Source: Dendrolimus kikuchii
Lineage: Eukaryota > Arthropoda > Insecta > Lepidoptera > Lasiocampidae
Assembly: GCA_019925095.2 (NCBI GenBank)
Contig: CM034407.1
Span: 6,946,710-7,010,709 of the forward strand
Length of the DNA: 64,000 nucleotides
Direction of reading: 5' to 3'
In this document: positions 46,695 to 57,194 of the stretch, in pieces
How the letters are laid out: each line of letters opens with the position of its first letter
How positions within the stretch are numbered: the first letter of the stretch is position 1
Program-made: the position numbers and the translations under genes
The notes under the pieces: generated by a model
What the model was told of the DNA's origin: nothing
Databases searched by the model: none
What the model saw: the letters and a program-made list of their open reading frames with translations, nothing else

Positions 46695-47010
46695 CTGGAT
46701 TATCAATACATGACATGACCAGTGAGATGGGATTTTCCTGAGCGCATTATATATATATAATCTGCAATTATGTTTTTTTAAATTCATACTAGATGATTCA
46801 TTTATAGCTACAAAATTACTGGTCATTATTGCTATCAACAAGACTTGGATTAAACAAATTCTTAAGGCTATCCGTTAAGGTGATTTCTTCCAGGCAATTT
46901 GTTATTCCTAAAAAAAGGAACATACAACTTTTTCATAGTTATTTTTAGTTTCTAAAGAAGCGAGTTTCATCTGGGTTAACATTAAAGATTTATGCTGTTT
47001 CACACAGATA

Positions 47011-47790
47011 TGCATAACTGGGCATTAACTCGTTAATTTGTTAATCATTAATTTACGAAGTTAACATTTTGAGTAATGAATTAACTTTTAAGTTAACTTA
47101 AAAATATGTTAACAGACTCGTTAACTTCCTTTAAATTTCCCAAAGTCTGTTAATCATTAAACCAGCACAATCACCAATTGTTTATTAAATATAATACTGT
47201 TATACCCCCAAACGCTGTAGTTGAACCTCTTTTCTCCACGGGCAAGGATATACTACAGCCGAAACGAGTCTCGCTTTCAGATGAGAACTTCAACATATTA
47301 ATTTTCATGAAGGGGAATATTCATATTATGCCAGATGACTAGAGTGACAGCTAAATTGGACGGGTTAGTATTGTTTCGTCTAAGATGTAAGTGGTCTATG
47401 CAGCAATTCGTCTAAATAGCAATTGGTCATTATATTACTATCAAATTGTCTTAAAATTAGTATGTCTAATTAGTGTTTCGTCCAGAACGCAACTAGTCAT
47501 CTTAATAAAATAAATTATAAATCTTAATCCAAATGAATGAAAAAACATTGTTTGTCAACATGTCTATATTAAACACTAATAATTATACCCCTCTATTTTT
47601 TTGTTTCTAACCTGTTAACTTCCAACAGTTTTTATAAGATGCAATTTTTATTACATGTTAACGGATTAACATTAACTTATGTTAAATCTTCTGAAATGTT
47701 AGACTTTAACTTTTAACGAAGTTAACTTTTTCAGTAACGGATTAGCAATAATCGAAATTAAATTATTTGATTAACGGTGCTCAGCTATGC
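47011..47790. mobile_element. TIR element, hAT-like, with GTTAAC-rich interior
   Basis: tgcataactgggcattaac at the left and gtgctcagctatgca at the right are imperfect inverted ends. Many GTTAAC palindromes fill both sub-terminal regions. No clear TSD; the class is a guess from end form. Confidence 0.45.
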
Positions 47791-48104
47791 AGATACTGTT
47801 GTGTTAACATTATTTTTTAAAGCTTTAAGTAAGACATATTTGGACACAGACTAAATCTTTAACACTAATGAAGATAAAACCCTAGTATAAGCACGTCGCT
47901 CATAGATTCCTGGGCAAGGAGCATGGCGGTAGGATTTTCCAACAAAGTATTTAGGTATAATTACCATGTGATGATGGTAAAGGCAAACATAATGAAAAAA
48001 CTTTTACATGAAGACTATTGATGTGTTAAATCTGCCTTAGAGAAGGGCAGGGTGTATACTATACCCTGCTCCAAAATTGGGAGTTCAGAGCCCAATAGTT
48101 TATA

Positions 48105-48195
48105 CATATATATATATATATATATATCGTGTACTAGCAGAAGGTGATGTCAGGAGCCTTAAGAACAGACGAGTGTGCATACCCCGCAAGGGAAC

Positions 48196-48257
<62 letters not shown>
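48105..48257. repeat. (TA)n tracts split by a deleted RTE tail
   Basis: TA runs at 48105-48127 and 48196-48257 flank 48128-48195, which joins cagaaggtgatgtcaggagc to taccccgcaagggaact with about 100 bp of the family sequence missing. Confidence 0.85.
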
Positions 48258-48258
<1 letters not shown>

Positions 48259-48761
48259 TACTTTATGGGCCGATATTATTATTTATTAAAATTGATTAGA
48301 AATTTTATAGTCCTTCAGTAAAATAGCAGGCAAATTTATAAGCCAATTTTGATGTCAAATTAATAATCGACTGAAGGAGGCCTTTTGAAGGGGGCTCAAT
48401 TCAACGGGTGTTATAATACAATCATTTTACATTTTTAATTCACTCTATACCTGAGAGTACAAAGGCCTTGATTACACCTAGCTATTACTTATTACGAAAA
48501 TACAGGAAAACATTATCAATAATAGATAAGCAACGGCAGATATGCTTACTATCATACAAATACATATAGCTGCAATTTATACAGTACACCTTGGTATGGA
48601 CCAAAGTATAAATATTAATTTAATTGGACTACAATACCTCTTCAGTCAAATAAGATTTAGTGCTCTTTCATTAAATATAAAGATCTAATGCAGGATTACA
48701 ATAAAAACACGTATGGAAGTATTATGCTATAAAAATGTAACACGTCACAAATCACAATTAC

Positions 48762-48900
48762 CGAGGCCAAGGCACTAGACAACGTAACCAAAATGGCTGC
48801 TTTTCAAGTAATTTCGCCAGACATTGTGTAAAATTTTATCATACTCTGAAAAGTTTTCGAGTACTTCCAATTAAGCCAAGTTGCGACCATCTCCAAGGGA
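48762..48900 (-). other. NFYA: Probable non-coding first exon of NF-YA
   Basis: On the minus strand the stretch ends gccttggcctcg|gtaatt, a good donor at 48761-48756. It carries gcagccattttgg, a YY1-like motif, and lies between the CCAAT cluster and the coding exons. A 6-codon upstream ORF (48824-48804) would be inside. The transcription start is not known. Confidence 0.4.
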
Positions 48901-48929
48901 TATTCGATGAAAATAAATTGCAAACTTAC

Positions 48930-49066
48930 ATTGGGTCCTCACTGGTTTTCCAATGATTGGTTGTCAAAAGATAGACCAATGGTCGAAGTCAATGATCGCA
49001 AGAACGCAGTAGATTGGTTCGGCACATTACCACTCCCAAACAAGCGCGCTCGCTTGTCTGCCCAAT
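48930..49066 (-). promoter_or_regulatory. NF-YA promoter with six CCAAT boxes
   Basis: CCAAT or its complement at 48930-48934, 48950-48954, 48956-48960, 48976-48980, 49013-49017 and 49062-49066. Two have near-ideal NF-Y context (ACCAATCA on the minus strand at 48960-48953, and ACCAATGG from 48975). Confidence 0.65.
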
Positions 49067-49429
49067 CGTTCACGTAATTAATACATTGTCTATGGTTAAA
49101 ATTAGCCTATCCCAAAATAATACAAAAAATTCTGAACTTTTTAAATTATTAAGTAAATCTTCTATGTGGTTTGACCAATAAAATTACTCAAGGAATTGTA
49201 TAGTTTTATAGCATTAACAATATAAAATATTCTGTATTTTAAAAAATACTAACAAAGAACTTAAAAATTACCAAACATGTTTAATTTTTTTTTATGGCAA
49301 AGAAAATTTTCAAGGGAAGAAGTAGATATTCTTAGCATAAAATTATATCAAAGACAATTCAAAGATTATTTTAACTAGTTTTTATCATATTGAGCTCTCT
49401 ACATTGGATTTTAAGAAGGTCTTGTAAGA

Positions 49430-49612
49430 ATGCAGAGAGCTCATTATTACAGTTACAAATTTCTTGCGAGAAATATGAAGGGCTATCGGGGTTCTCGGTA
49501 TAATTCCGCGCTTAACGACCTGAAGATGGACGTAAGAGATGCTGCTTACGATATCTTTATTGCTAATCTATACTGTAATAATTCTGTAAATGGTTTAAGT
49601 TTGAAAATGTGA
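49430..49612 (+). CDS. Unrecognised 60-codon ORF
   Basis: An ATG-started frame (MQRAHYYSYKFLARNMKGYR ...) with LNDLKMDVRDAAYDIFIANL. Its composition is more protein-like than that of nearby AT-rich frames. No splice sites, promoter or known motif. It could be a fragment of an element. I do not recognise it. Confidence 0.25.
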   Translation: MQRAHYYSYKFLARNMKGYRGSRYNSALNDLKMDVRDAAYDIFIANLYCNNSVNGLSLKM

Positions 49613-49699
49613 AAAATCAGGGTAGCCCCCTAATTTTTTTTTATTCGGTCCAAGAGATTCCTTAAATGCAATTTTATTTGTCTGTCTTTTAAAGCATCA

Positions 49700-50303
49700 C
49701 GTGAAAGTTTTCACTGAACGAATTTAAATGAAACTCGACACAGTGCTAACTCATATCCCGGGGCGTAACTTAAGATACTTTTTATCCTGATATATGACGT
49801 TGTTTCTGCGGAATAGATAACAATATTGAAAAAGATTTCGCTTCGAGTGCATCCTTTTTGAAAACTACTGAAGGTGTTTGAATGACTCTCGACACAGAGC
49901 TGACTTATATCCCAACTCAAATGATGTCTTTTCCATGAAATAGACAGATTAGCTAAAAAGATGGCGCAGCAATATCATTTTTTCAATTCACTAACAAATA
50001 CCTACGTTTTCATAAAAATCATGTCATTCATTGTATTACTTCAAATCAGGTTGGCTTCGACTCGCCTCTATGGTTTGCTGGATAGTTGTGTAGACTATAA
50101 TACTTATATGGACTTAGTTTCTTAGTATTTCGAGACCACGGGCCATAAAAATGGCCAGGACATTTGGAGGGTTTGCGTGGAGCCATGGGAGCCATAGTTT
50201 CTTAGTTATTATTATATATAAAAACCGATCAAAATTTTTGTGCAACTAAAATAAAGCCACTGCGTAGAGTTTGACACGCGACGCAGCCGCGGGGCAAAGT
50301 CTA

Positions 50304-50306
<3 letters not shown>
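49700..50306 (+). mobile_element. Helitron-like region ending CTAG-(TA)n
   Basis: Two related sub-blocks (aaactcgacacagtgctaac and actctcgacacagagctgac) and an end gcagccgcggggcaaagtCTAG followed by TA repeats. Contains the short block 50137-50190 shared with 28683-28740. Confidence 0.4.

Positions 50307-50388
<82 letters not shown>
50304..50388. repeat. (TA)n microsatellite
   Basis: A TA run of about 85 bp directly after the CTAG end. Confidence 0.95.
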
Positions 50389-50398
<10 letters not shown>

Positions 50399-50431
50399 TA
50401 CATACATATATATACATATTATATAATATAT

Positions 50432-50486
50432 ATCGTGCCTACCCCGCAAGGGAACTGGCGTGAAGTTATGTATGCATGTATGTATA
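50432..50486 (+). mobile_element. RTE-like tail fragment
   Basis: cgtgcctaccccgcaagg, gaactggcgtgaagttatg, then tatg repeats; preceded by TA-rich sequence. Confidence 0.85.
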
Positions 50487-50924
50487 TAACATATTACACA
50501 TACTAGAGTTTACCCCGAGGCTGCGCCGCGGGTTAACCTCTAGTTTCTGCTTCTTGTTTAAAGAGCAGGCGTTAATACAGGTTACATTGTACAACATTTT
50601 TATGTTAGTGCCATTTGCACCCGAAAAATTCACTTAATTTTATATCGCAAACTATCCGATCTCCTGGCATGAGTATATATGTCCATTTTCGGCATTAAAA
50701 CTACATTTAAACAAAATTACAATAAAAACGATCCAGTATTTCCAGTGTTTTCCAAAAACTTAACAGAAAGACATATCGAGTTACTATCGCATTTTTATAG
50801 ACGATGAATTTTTATATCTATGAACTTGAGAAATGATTGGTCTCATCCAAACTTTCATCTTCTATTACAAACAGTCCTAGTTTTGTTTATCTATCCCCCG
50901 TCAATGAAAACTACAAAAATGACA

Positions 50925-51290
50925 AAAAGGACAAAATCAGCAAAAAGGACAAAAAAGCTAAAAGGACAAAAAAGCTAAAAGGACAAAAAGAGCAAAAGAA
51001 CAAAAGAGCAGAAGGGCAGAAGGGCAGAAGGGCAGAAGGGCAGAAGGGCAGAAGGGCAGAAGGGCAGAAGGGCAGAAGAGCAGAAGGGCAGAAGGGCAAA
51101 AGGGCAAAAGGGCAAAAGGGCAAAAGGGCAAAAGGGCAAAAGGGCAAAAGGGCAAAAGGGCAAAAGGGCAAACGGGCAAAAGGGCAAAAGGGCAAAAGGG
51201 CAAAAGGGCAAAAGGGCAAAAGTGCAAAAGTGCAAAAGTGCAAAAGAGCAAAATGAGCAAAAGAGTAAAAAGGACAAAATAACCAAAATG
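50925..51290. repeat. 8-bp minisatellite (GGGCAAAA / GGGCAGAA)
   Basis: Around 30 tandem units. The left block (51003-51090) is mostly gggcagaa, the right block (51090-51240) gggcaaaa. The margins decay into ggacaaaa and agcaaaag. As 8 is not a multiple of 3, each frame reads an 8-residue period; several frames on both strands are open, which is why long ORFs appear. Not coding in my view. Confidence 0.9.
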
Positions 51291-51399
51291 ATGAAAATGG
51301 CAAATCACAAAACCAACCAAAGCCTGTCCCACTTTTGGGATAACCTTTACATAAATCTATTCCAAAATCTATCCCATTATCCGTGATGAAAAATATCCC

Positions 51400-51681
51400 T
51401 TGTCCATTCTGGATATGAAAATTACATATATACCGATTTTTAGCCAAATCGGTCCAGTAGTTTTTCCGTAAAAGCATAACAAACAAACAGACAAATATAT
51501 TTTTATCCCGGAAACTATCCCATTTTTCGGGATAAAAAGTATCCTATGTTCATTCTCGGCATCGAAAATATATATATATATACTGAGTTTCAGCCAAATC
51601 GGACCAGTAGTTTTTCCGTGAAAACGGAACAGACAGACAGACAGACAGAGTTACTTTCGCATTTATAATATTAATAGGGAT
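51400..51681 (-). mobile_element. Helitron-like 5' region
   Basis: Read on the minus strand it starts TCCCTATTAATATTATAAAT, then gcgaaagtaactctgtctg and cggaaaaactactggtcc. A partial internal duplication of the ggaccagtagtttttccgt block is visible (51450-51470, 51600-51620). Confidence 0.5.
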
Positions 51682-52799
51682 TATATAATATGTATAGTTG
51701 AAGACTGACTTCTAAAAATCATAAAATTTACTAAGAAATTAATACTTTCTGTAATAATTTTGTATTCATTTCTTTCCCATTTATTGTAACTGTGTACGTA
51801 ATATTCGTTGTCTCGTTCAATTTTGGAGTTTGTATTTTACAGTTTTAGTTCTGTTTGGCATCGGCATAAGAATTATATATTAATCATGTTTAAAAGAATA
51901 AATAATAGGTACAGAATAAACACAAATATCATATTTATATTAAGCAGACCAACAAATGAACATTGAAATGTAGTAGAAAATGGTTATACCTATTTTGTTT
52001 TTAGTTATTGTTGTGTTTTTGAATTACTAATTTTTTAAACTTATTCATTGTATAATATTAATTGATCGGCAGAACTAATAAAGATGCTAATTGAATTACA
52101 AAATGATCGCTGAACTGAACACAAAAGATGAACAAACAATAAAACCAGGAATATTAAAAGAATTATATATGCATGAAAACCACATTTCTATAGTAGAGTG
52201 GACATATATCTATCACTGGCATAATAAATACTTTTAGTAACTTAATTCATATATTCCTGCTGATTGTCGTTATATACTTTCATGGTTTATTTTTGATGAC
52301 CAACTTTTTTGTGAATAGACTTGGAAATTCATTCTTAAAAAATATGCGCTAACATACCATAATCTATCACGAGAATACGAGAATGGCGTCTACATTCTCA
52401 GTTTCTCACGTTCTTGCATAGTTCTCACGCGAATGTGGACAAGCTTTTAAAAAGAGAGAGAGAGTAGAGACGGAACTTATAATGTTCTGTCTCTAATTTT
52501 TGTAATATTTATTATAATGCTACAAATTATGTAATTTGAAAGGTAAATATATAAATTGTAACTGGAATACAGAACCGTTTATCGTTGCCATATTGTTTTG
52601 TTTAAATTTTGTAGCTGTCTTCAACGTTTTATCTATGGCTTTGTTTGTGAGTTTGTGGTTCTACTGCTGGCTGTGTAACTTTTGTTTGTTGTGTGCGATT
52701 ATGAAATAACTACCTAATAAGCGCTCGTTTATTGTTCTGTAATTTTAAATTAAACAAATTAAAACAAGCAAATGCATATTCAAAAAAGTGAATTACAAG

Positions 52800-52872
52800 A
52801 TGAATTCAAGAATGTCTGATGGTTTACCTTTGTCCAACGATCATTTAGCAAACGAAATAACAAATTGTTTAG
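52800..52872 (+). CDS. Upstream cistron exon 1
   Basis: 24 codons plus one base. If it were spliced directly to 53361, skipping exon 2, the frame would hit a stop after about ten codons. Confidence 0.55.
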
Positions 52873-53138
52873 GTTGGTTGAAGTTTTGAAATAAGAATTT
52901 TATTGGTATTTCACTTGTTTTTATAATGACTTCGCTGTTATTATTGTGATTGTTTATTTCAGAAGATATATATTCTAGTACTGCAAAAATTACGCATTCA
53001 CATAAAGCTTTGTTGGAAACGAACCTAGCTGTAATTGCTTACATTGAAGAGAGCAAACAACGCTTAGAAAAACTCCGCTTGAAGAGGGCTCGGAAGGCCT
53101 CCAGTTTAAAAGAAGTCGTTAAAATTCTATCCGAATAA
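52800..53138 (+). CDS. Upstream cistron: 82-aa coiled-coil protein
   Basis: Exons 52800-52872 and 52963-53138; donor tgtttag|gttggt, acceptor gtttatttcag, phase 1. The product begins MNSRMSDGLPLSNDHLANEI, then a helical stretch with regularly spaced hydrophobics (LLETNLAVIAYIEESKQRLE) and a basic segment LRLKRARKAS, ending KILSE. No membrane segment and no cysteine-rich motif; it looks like a small coiled-coil adaptor. The start has A at -3. I do not recognise the family. The stop TAA is followed after 3 nt by a consensus donor, so its transcript probably continues into the downstream ORF. Confidence 0.6.
52963..53138 (+). CDS. Upstream cistron exon 2
   Basis: Completes the coiled-coil protein. 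The exon itself probably ends at 53141, where cgtgagt gives the donor. Confidence 0.6.
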
Positions 53139-53366
53139 AACGTGAGTGGCTAAATGTATGAATAAATTCTATATCTAATGTCTAATCTCCTTGTTTCATT
53201 TATTTCATTCACATTTTGTTGAAACAAGATATTTAGAATCTTTTGTTCTATGGACTTCCAATGGAATAATTAATAAGAACAACATTATTATTAGTTGTCG
53301 TAGTGTTAATATTTGATTTCAATTGTAATTAACCAGCAATTTTTTTTGTATTAATTTTAGAGTACA

Positions 53367-53689
53367 ATGTCATCACCAGCTACACCACGTAAACGCCAAA
53401 CTAGGTCAAAAATTATCCAAGAAGATAACAATAACACTAATAACAAATTTACGGAACGACAGCAAGCAAGAACATTTATTGCCTGGTATAAAAAAATGAT
53501 TGATCATGATAGACAAAATTTAGGATTGTATTTGTCAGATGATGCCATATTGGAGTGGTTTGGGAAAACAATCAAAACTAGGAAAAAGGTTACCACATTT
53601 CTCAAGTTTGATATGCAGTGTACAAGACATGATTTTACTACAGTCGAGAGCATAGAGAAAATACACACCAGAGATGAAAGGTTACAAAG
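53367..53689 (+). CDS. Downstream cistron exon 1
   Basis: Carries the basic N-terminus and the first half of the presumed NTF2-like domain; phase 2 out. Confidence 0.7.
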
Positions 53690-55101
53690 GTTCGTTTCTG
53701 CTTATTTAATTTTGTATTAGTTTTTGTCTAATACTATTATTTGGCTTTACAGTGTTTGTCTATGTATAGCCGGTTCCTATCTTATTATACATTCACTTGC
53801 CTAATGCCTTACCATCTGTTGAATTTTGAAATTGCTTGTCTGGAGTTTATTTCAAATTTTAACCAATAGTAAGGCAAATGAATATTTAGTAAAATATAGG
53901 AATGCGCCAATAGTTAATAATAAGTATTTGCTCACAAAATATTTGTTTTGGGCCAAATTTAACTGTACCAGTCTCAATTTAACTTACTCCATTTCTTGGT
54001 CATACATATTAAATTCCTGGAAATGTCTGTTATAGATCTCAATGTTTTGACTTGTAGATAAGCAATGAGCAGTCTATCCTAGTATGTTTAATTATGTAAT
54101 CTTAGTATTAAAATGATTCATCCATCCTAAACCACATTTTCACTTAATATAGATGAGACTTTTGTCAATTTGATGGTCTCTGTGTGTAAGCAGGCTAAGC
54201 CTTAGCCGTCTGAGCTCATTGGAACTCAGAGCCACCCGGTACAACTCCTAGCTTGGTAAATTTCATAAACAAACTTTCTGTTATTTACTATGGTCTGGGA
54301 TCAACCCCAGGGCAATGTGTGTGTTTGTCTGCCGATTATTATTATTATTTATTGTCAAGTCATAACAGAATAAAATCTTATAGTATAAAAAATTATAAAT
54401 TTTAGAGTTTTTACTGATCTTAATGATTCACATGTTGTATATACCAGTTGACTATAGCATGATAATTGCTTTTCAGGAAAGATGATACAACATTGGCAAG
54501 CCCATTACACTCACCAGAAATTTTAAGTTCTAAAACCAGCAGGCCTGGTAAACGAAGATTGAGATCGAACTGCAACAGTCCAGAGTGGGCTGAAGGTTGT
54601 CAACCTGAATGTGATTTCACTGAAATAAAGAAAATTAAATTTGATAATTATGTTTGTGACAAATCAGAACACAATGAATTGAAAAGATCATATATGGAAG
54701 ATGGATGCTTGGAGAATTGTCAGAAAGGTGATGGATTAAGTCAGAGAGTTAAACGTAAATGCATACCAGTGACACCTCCCAATAGAGAAATTGGTCAAGG
54801 TGATTGCCTACCATCTACCAGTGGTACAGACTTTGATAGGTCTCACGATGCCTTGAATGCCCAATTACCAAAATTGGCAGTGCAGTGTGATGGTTATATA
54901 GAATTCATGAGGATGAGAAACAGCCGCAGTGTGGATACAATGAAATGGGAACGTAAATGTAAGGTACAAATTAGTTATTCCGAGGACCCTTTGAATATCG
55001 GGGAGTATATTATATGGGCTTTACGTTATACCGATGAGAGTAAGTGTAGAAGGAATTTGTTGGCTGCATTTGAAGAAATAGCTAAGGAAGTTAATGTGTA
55101 A
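53367..55101 (+). CDS. Downstream cistron: 315-aa nuclear NTF2-like protein (tentative)
   Basis: Exons 53367-53689 and 54477-55101; donor ttacaaag|gttcgt (an alternative 9 nt earlier keeps frame), acceptor attgcttttcag. The acceptor ttttag at 53360 leaves agtaca before the ATG, which has A at -3. Residues about 28-95 (RQQARTFIAWYKKMIDHDRQ ... AILEWFGKTIKTRKKVTTFL) look like the first helix and strands of an NTF2-like fold. The final 75 residues (CDGYIEFMRMRN ... VQISYSEDP ... YIIWALRYTD) look like its remaining strands. Between them is a polar, basic insert with likely nuclear localisation signals (PGKRRLR, RVKRK). Another basic run, PRKRQTRSK, is at the N-terminus. The fold is inferred by eye. 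Confidence 0.6.
54171..54350 (+). mobile_element. tRNA-derived SINE in the intron
   Basis: gatggtctctgtgtgtaagc, a decayed B box, then tatttactatggtctggg and gtgtttgtctgccgattat with an ATT-rich tail. ttgtcaa occurs on both sides, a possible short TSD. Confidence 0.7.
54477..55101 (+). CDS. Downstream cistron exon 2
   Basis: 625 nt, open throughout, ending KEVNV with TAA at 55099-55101. Carries the basic insert and the second half-domain. Confidence 0.75.
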
Positions 55102-55308
55102 TAGCAATGATTTCATGAAATCTTATAGTATTTCTGTTTTTTTTTATTGTAATTTTATTAAGCAGTTGGACACTATTATGCAAGAGTTTAGTACATTTAG
55201 TTACTACTAAAGTTAAGTGTGTCTTAACCTATAACTAACTATCCCATTTTCTAAAAGCTATAACCATTAGCTTAAATTTTTTTTGAAGTATTTCAAGCAT
55301 AATTTTGC

Positions 55309-55314
55309 AATAAA
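55309..55314 (+). terminator. Polyadenylation signal AATAAA
   Basis: 208 bp after the stop of the downstream cistron. Confidence 0.5.
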
Positions 55315-55693
55315 CACAACTTGAAAAGGCTACTATTTATTACTATTATGCAATAAACAGCACGCTACCCCCTAGTGATGTATGCCGTGACTTCACTTTA
55401 TACTTTAATAGCTTTCCATAGTAGACACCATCTTGTGAAATTTCATCCTACCTTTACTAATAGCTTCCAAATTAAAACAGTAGTGACACACAAAAGTGGA
55501 CAGATAGACACTTGAGATTAATTTGAGCATAATACCATTTTAAACACCATGCTTATTTTATGTAGTCAGTGTATACTATGTATAGAGTTGGCCAACTTGT
55601 CTCTTATGAGATATAGAATCTCATTATAAATAAACCAATTACTTTGAAGCATGATTGACTGCTACAAAATAGGGTCTGTAAACAGTACAATAC

Positions 55694-56048
55694 CTTAAGG
55701 AGTTACCAGAATGAATTTTGCTATCTCACATACACATTACACATTATGAAGATATAAATCGACTGAATTTACTTCAACAAATCTGTTAATTCAATGTTTT
55801 TCAAAATAATAATTTTGATTCCAACCACGTTCCAAATACATAAAAATGCAATCTATTATCTTAAGAATTGATTTTTATATTATAGAAATGTATATGAATC
55901 AAAATCAAATTACTGTGAAACATTCATAATATTATTATTAAGATCCGCAAAATACAGATTTGGTGTAAATAAATTCGGTCAATTTATATCTTCATAAATG
56001 TGGTAATGTGCGAGTGAGATAGCAAACTCAATTTGGGTATTCTCTTAA
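55694..56048. mobile_element. Long-TIR MITE, copy 2
   Basis: The left arm (gctatctcacatacacatta, tatgaagatataaatcgac) and right arm (gtcaatttatatcttcata, gtgcgagtgagatagcaaac) are complementary over about 70 bp. Same family as 45291-45579. Confidence 0.75.
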
Positions 56049-56347
56049 GGCCGTGTTCCCATTAGACAAACCGTGAGCGGCTGATTGCTCCCAGTTTGCC
56101 GCCCTAGAATTTTTAAATGGAATGTCCATACAGCGCGTAATGTACGCAGTATGAGGCGTTTCCGATTCATTTAGTGAGCGGCCGATTAGCAGCGAACGAT
56201 GCGTGCGGTCGGCGGCGGAGTTCGCTCACTAAGCACTAACTGTGTGTTTGCAAGCATTGAACGGCTAATACGCTAAAGTTCGCTGCTAACTCGACAACCG
56301 CTACGCCGCTCAGAGTCAGCCACCCTTCGTCTAATGGGGACACGGCC
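56049..56347. mobile_element. PIF/Harbinger-like MITE, 299 bp, TAA TSD
   Basis: Ends GGCCGTGTTCCCATTAGAC and GTCTAATGGGGACACGGCC are inverted repeats. TAA precedes (56046-56048) and follows (56348-56350). GC-rich interior with GCGGC repeats. It sits exactly at the end of the long-TIR MITE. Confidence 0.8.
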
Positions 56348-57194
56348 TAAATGATATTTTCGTCTACTTGATACTCATCTGTGAAACAGGAGTAAAACTA
56401 GAATTGATTAAGTTGATACAATTTTCTCTATGTAAAAATCTTACAATATTCAATGTTAACAATTAGACAACCATGTGATATGAAGATATTTTTCTTTAAT
56501 ATTATTGTATATTTTTATGTATATGTTAAATTAGTGGTAGATATTACTTAGTGACCAAACTATGTGTTATGAAATTCTAATTTCTAGCTATTTTTTCGCA
56601 TTTTTGATGTGCTATGTTCCAGTTATTAATATAATATATAGTTACAATTTGCACGTTTAACTTACAATTTTCAATGAGAAACAACAGGTTGATATATGTA
56701 TGTATATTTGTTGTAGTAGGGAGTAAGCAATGTAAGAACACATCTGATCTTACATGCTGATGTATTATATACAATATAGCGTAGACATAAATAGATGTGC
56801 ATCAGGAGAAGTTAGATCCTTGAGTTTGTGCATAGTTGAATAATAATGAACAGATAGTGGAAAGCATAATATGCCTTTCAAATCTACATAAATAACAAAT
56901 GAGATTGCAATACTCCTCCTTCTCAGGCCTGATGTTTCATCTCATGAAAGTTATAACTGTATTCTGCACAATAATATTATGTTGTACAAAATTTAAGGAT
57001 GCATGTAAGTTTTGCTTATAGGTACTATAATATATACATTGCGTTTGTAATTTCTCCTTTATTTTATAGTCATGTGCTGCTTTGCGAATGTATAAATTAA
57101 ACTGACACAATTGATACTAAGTGGTTAGTATGTTAAGTGTCAAAAGGGGCTGTTTGTGACTGAGACGCGTACGATTATAAGATTCCTTCTATAA

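Larger units (their letters stand above)
46695..48761 (-). other. Probable 5' UTR intron of NF-YA
   Basis: Holds a hAT-like element (47011-47790), (TA)n tracts with an RTE scrap, and otherwise AT-rich sequence. No coding exon recognised. Confidence 0.5.
49067..52799. other. Divergent intergenic region between NF-YA and the bicistronic locus
   Basis: Repeats listed separately occupy 49700-51681. The stretch 51682-52799 is AT-rich with no motif I can name and must include the promoter of the downstream gene. Confidence 0.5.

Noticed and set aside
50212..50449. Poly-(Ile-Tyr) ORFs
   Set aside because: Translations of a (TA)n microsatellite.
50911..51486. Long ORFs on both strands rich in PFCPFALL or KRAKGQKG
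   Set aside because: Produced by a stop-free 8-bp minisatellite; multiple frames are open at once.
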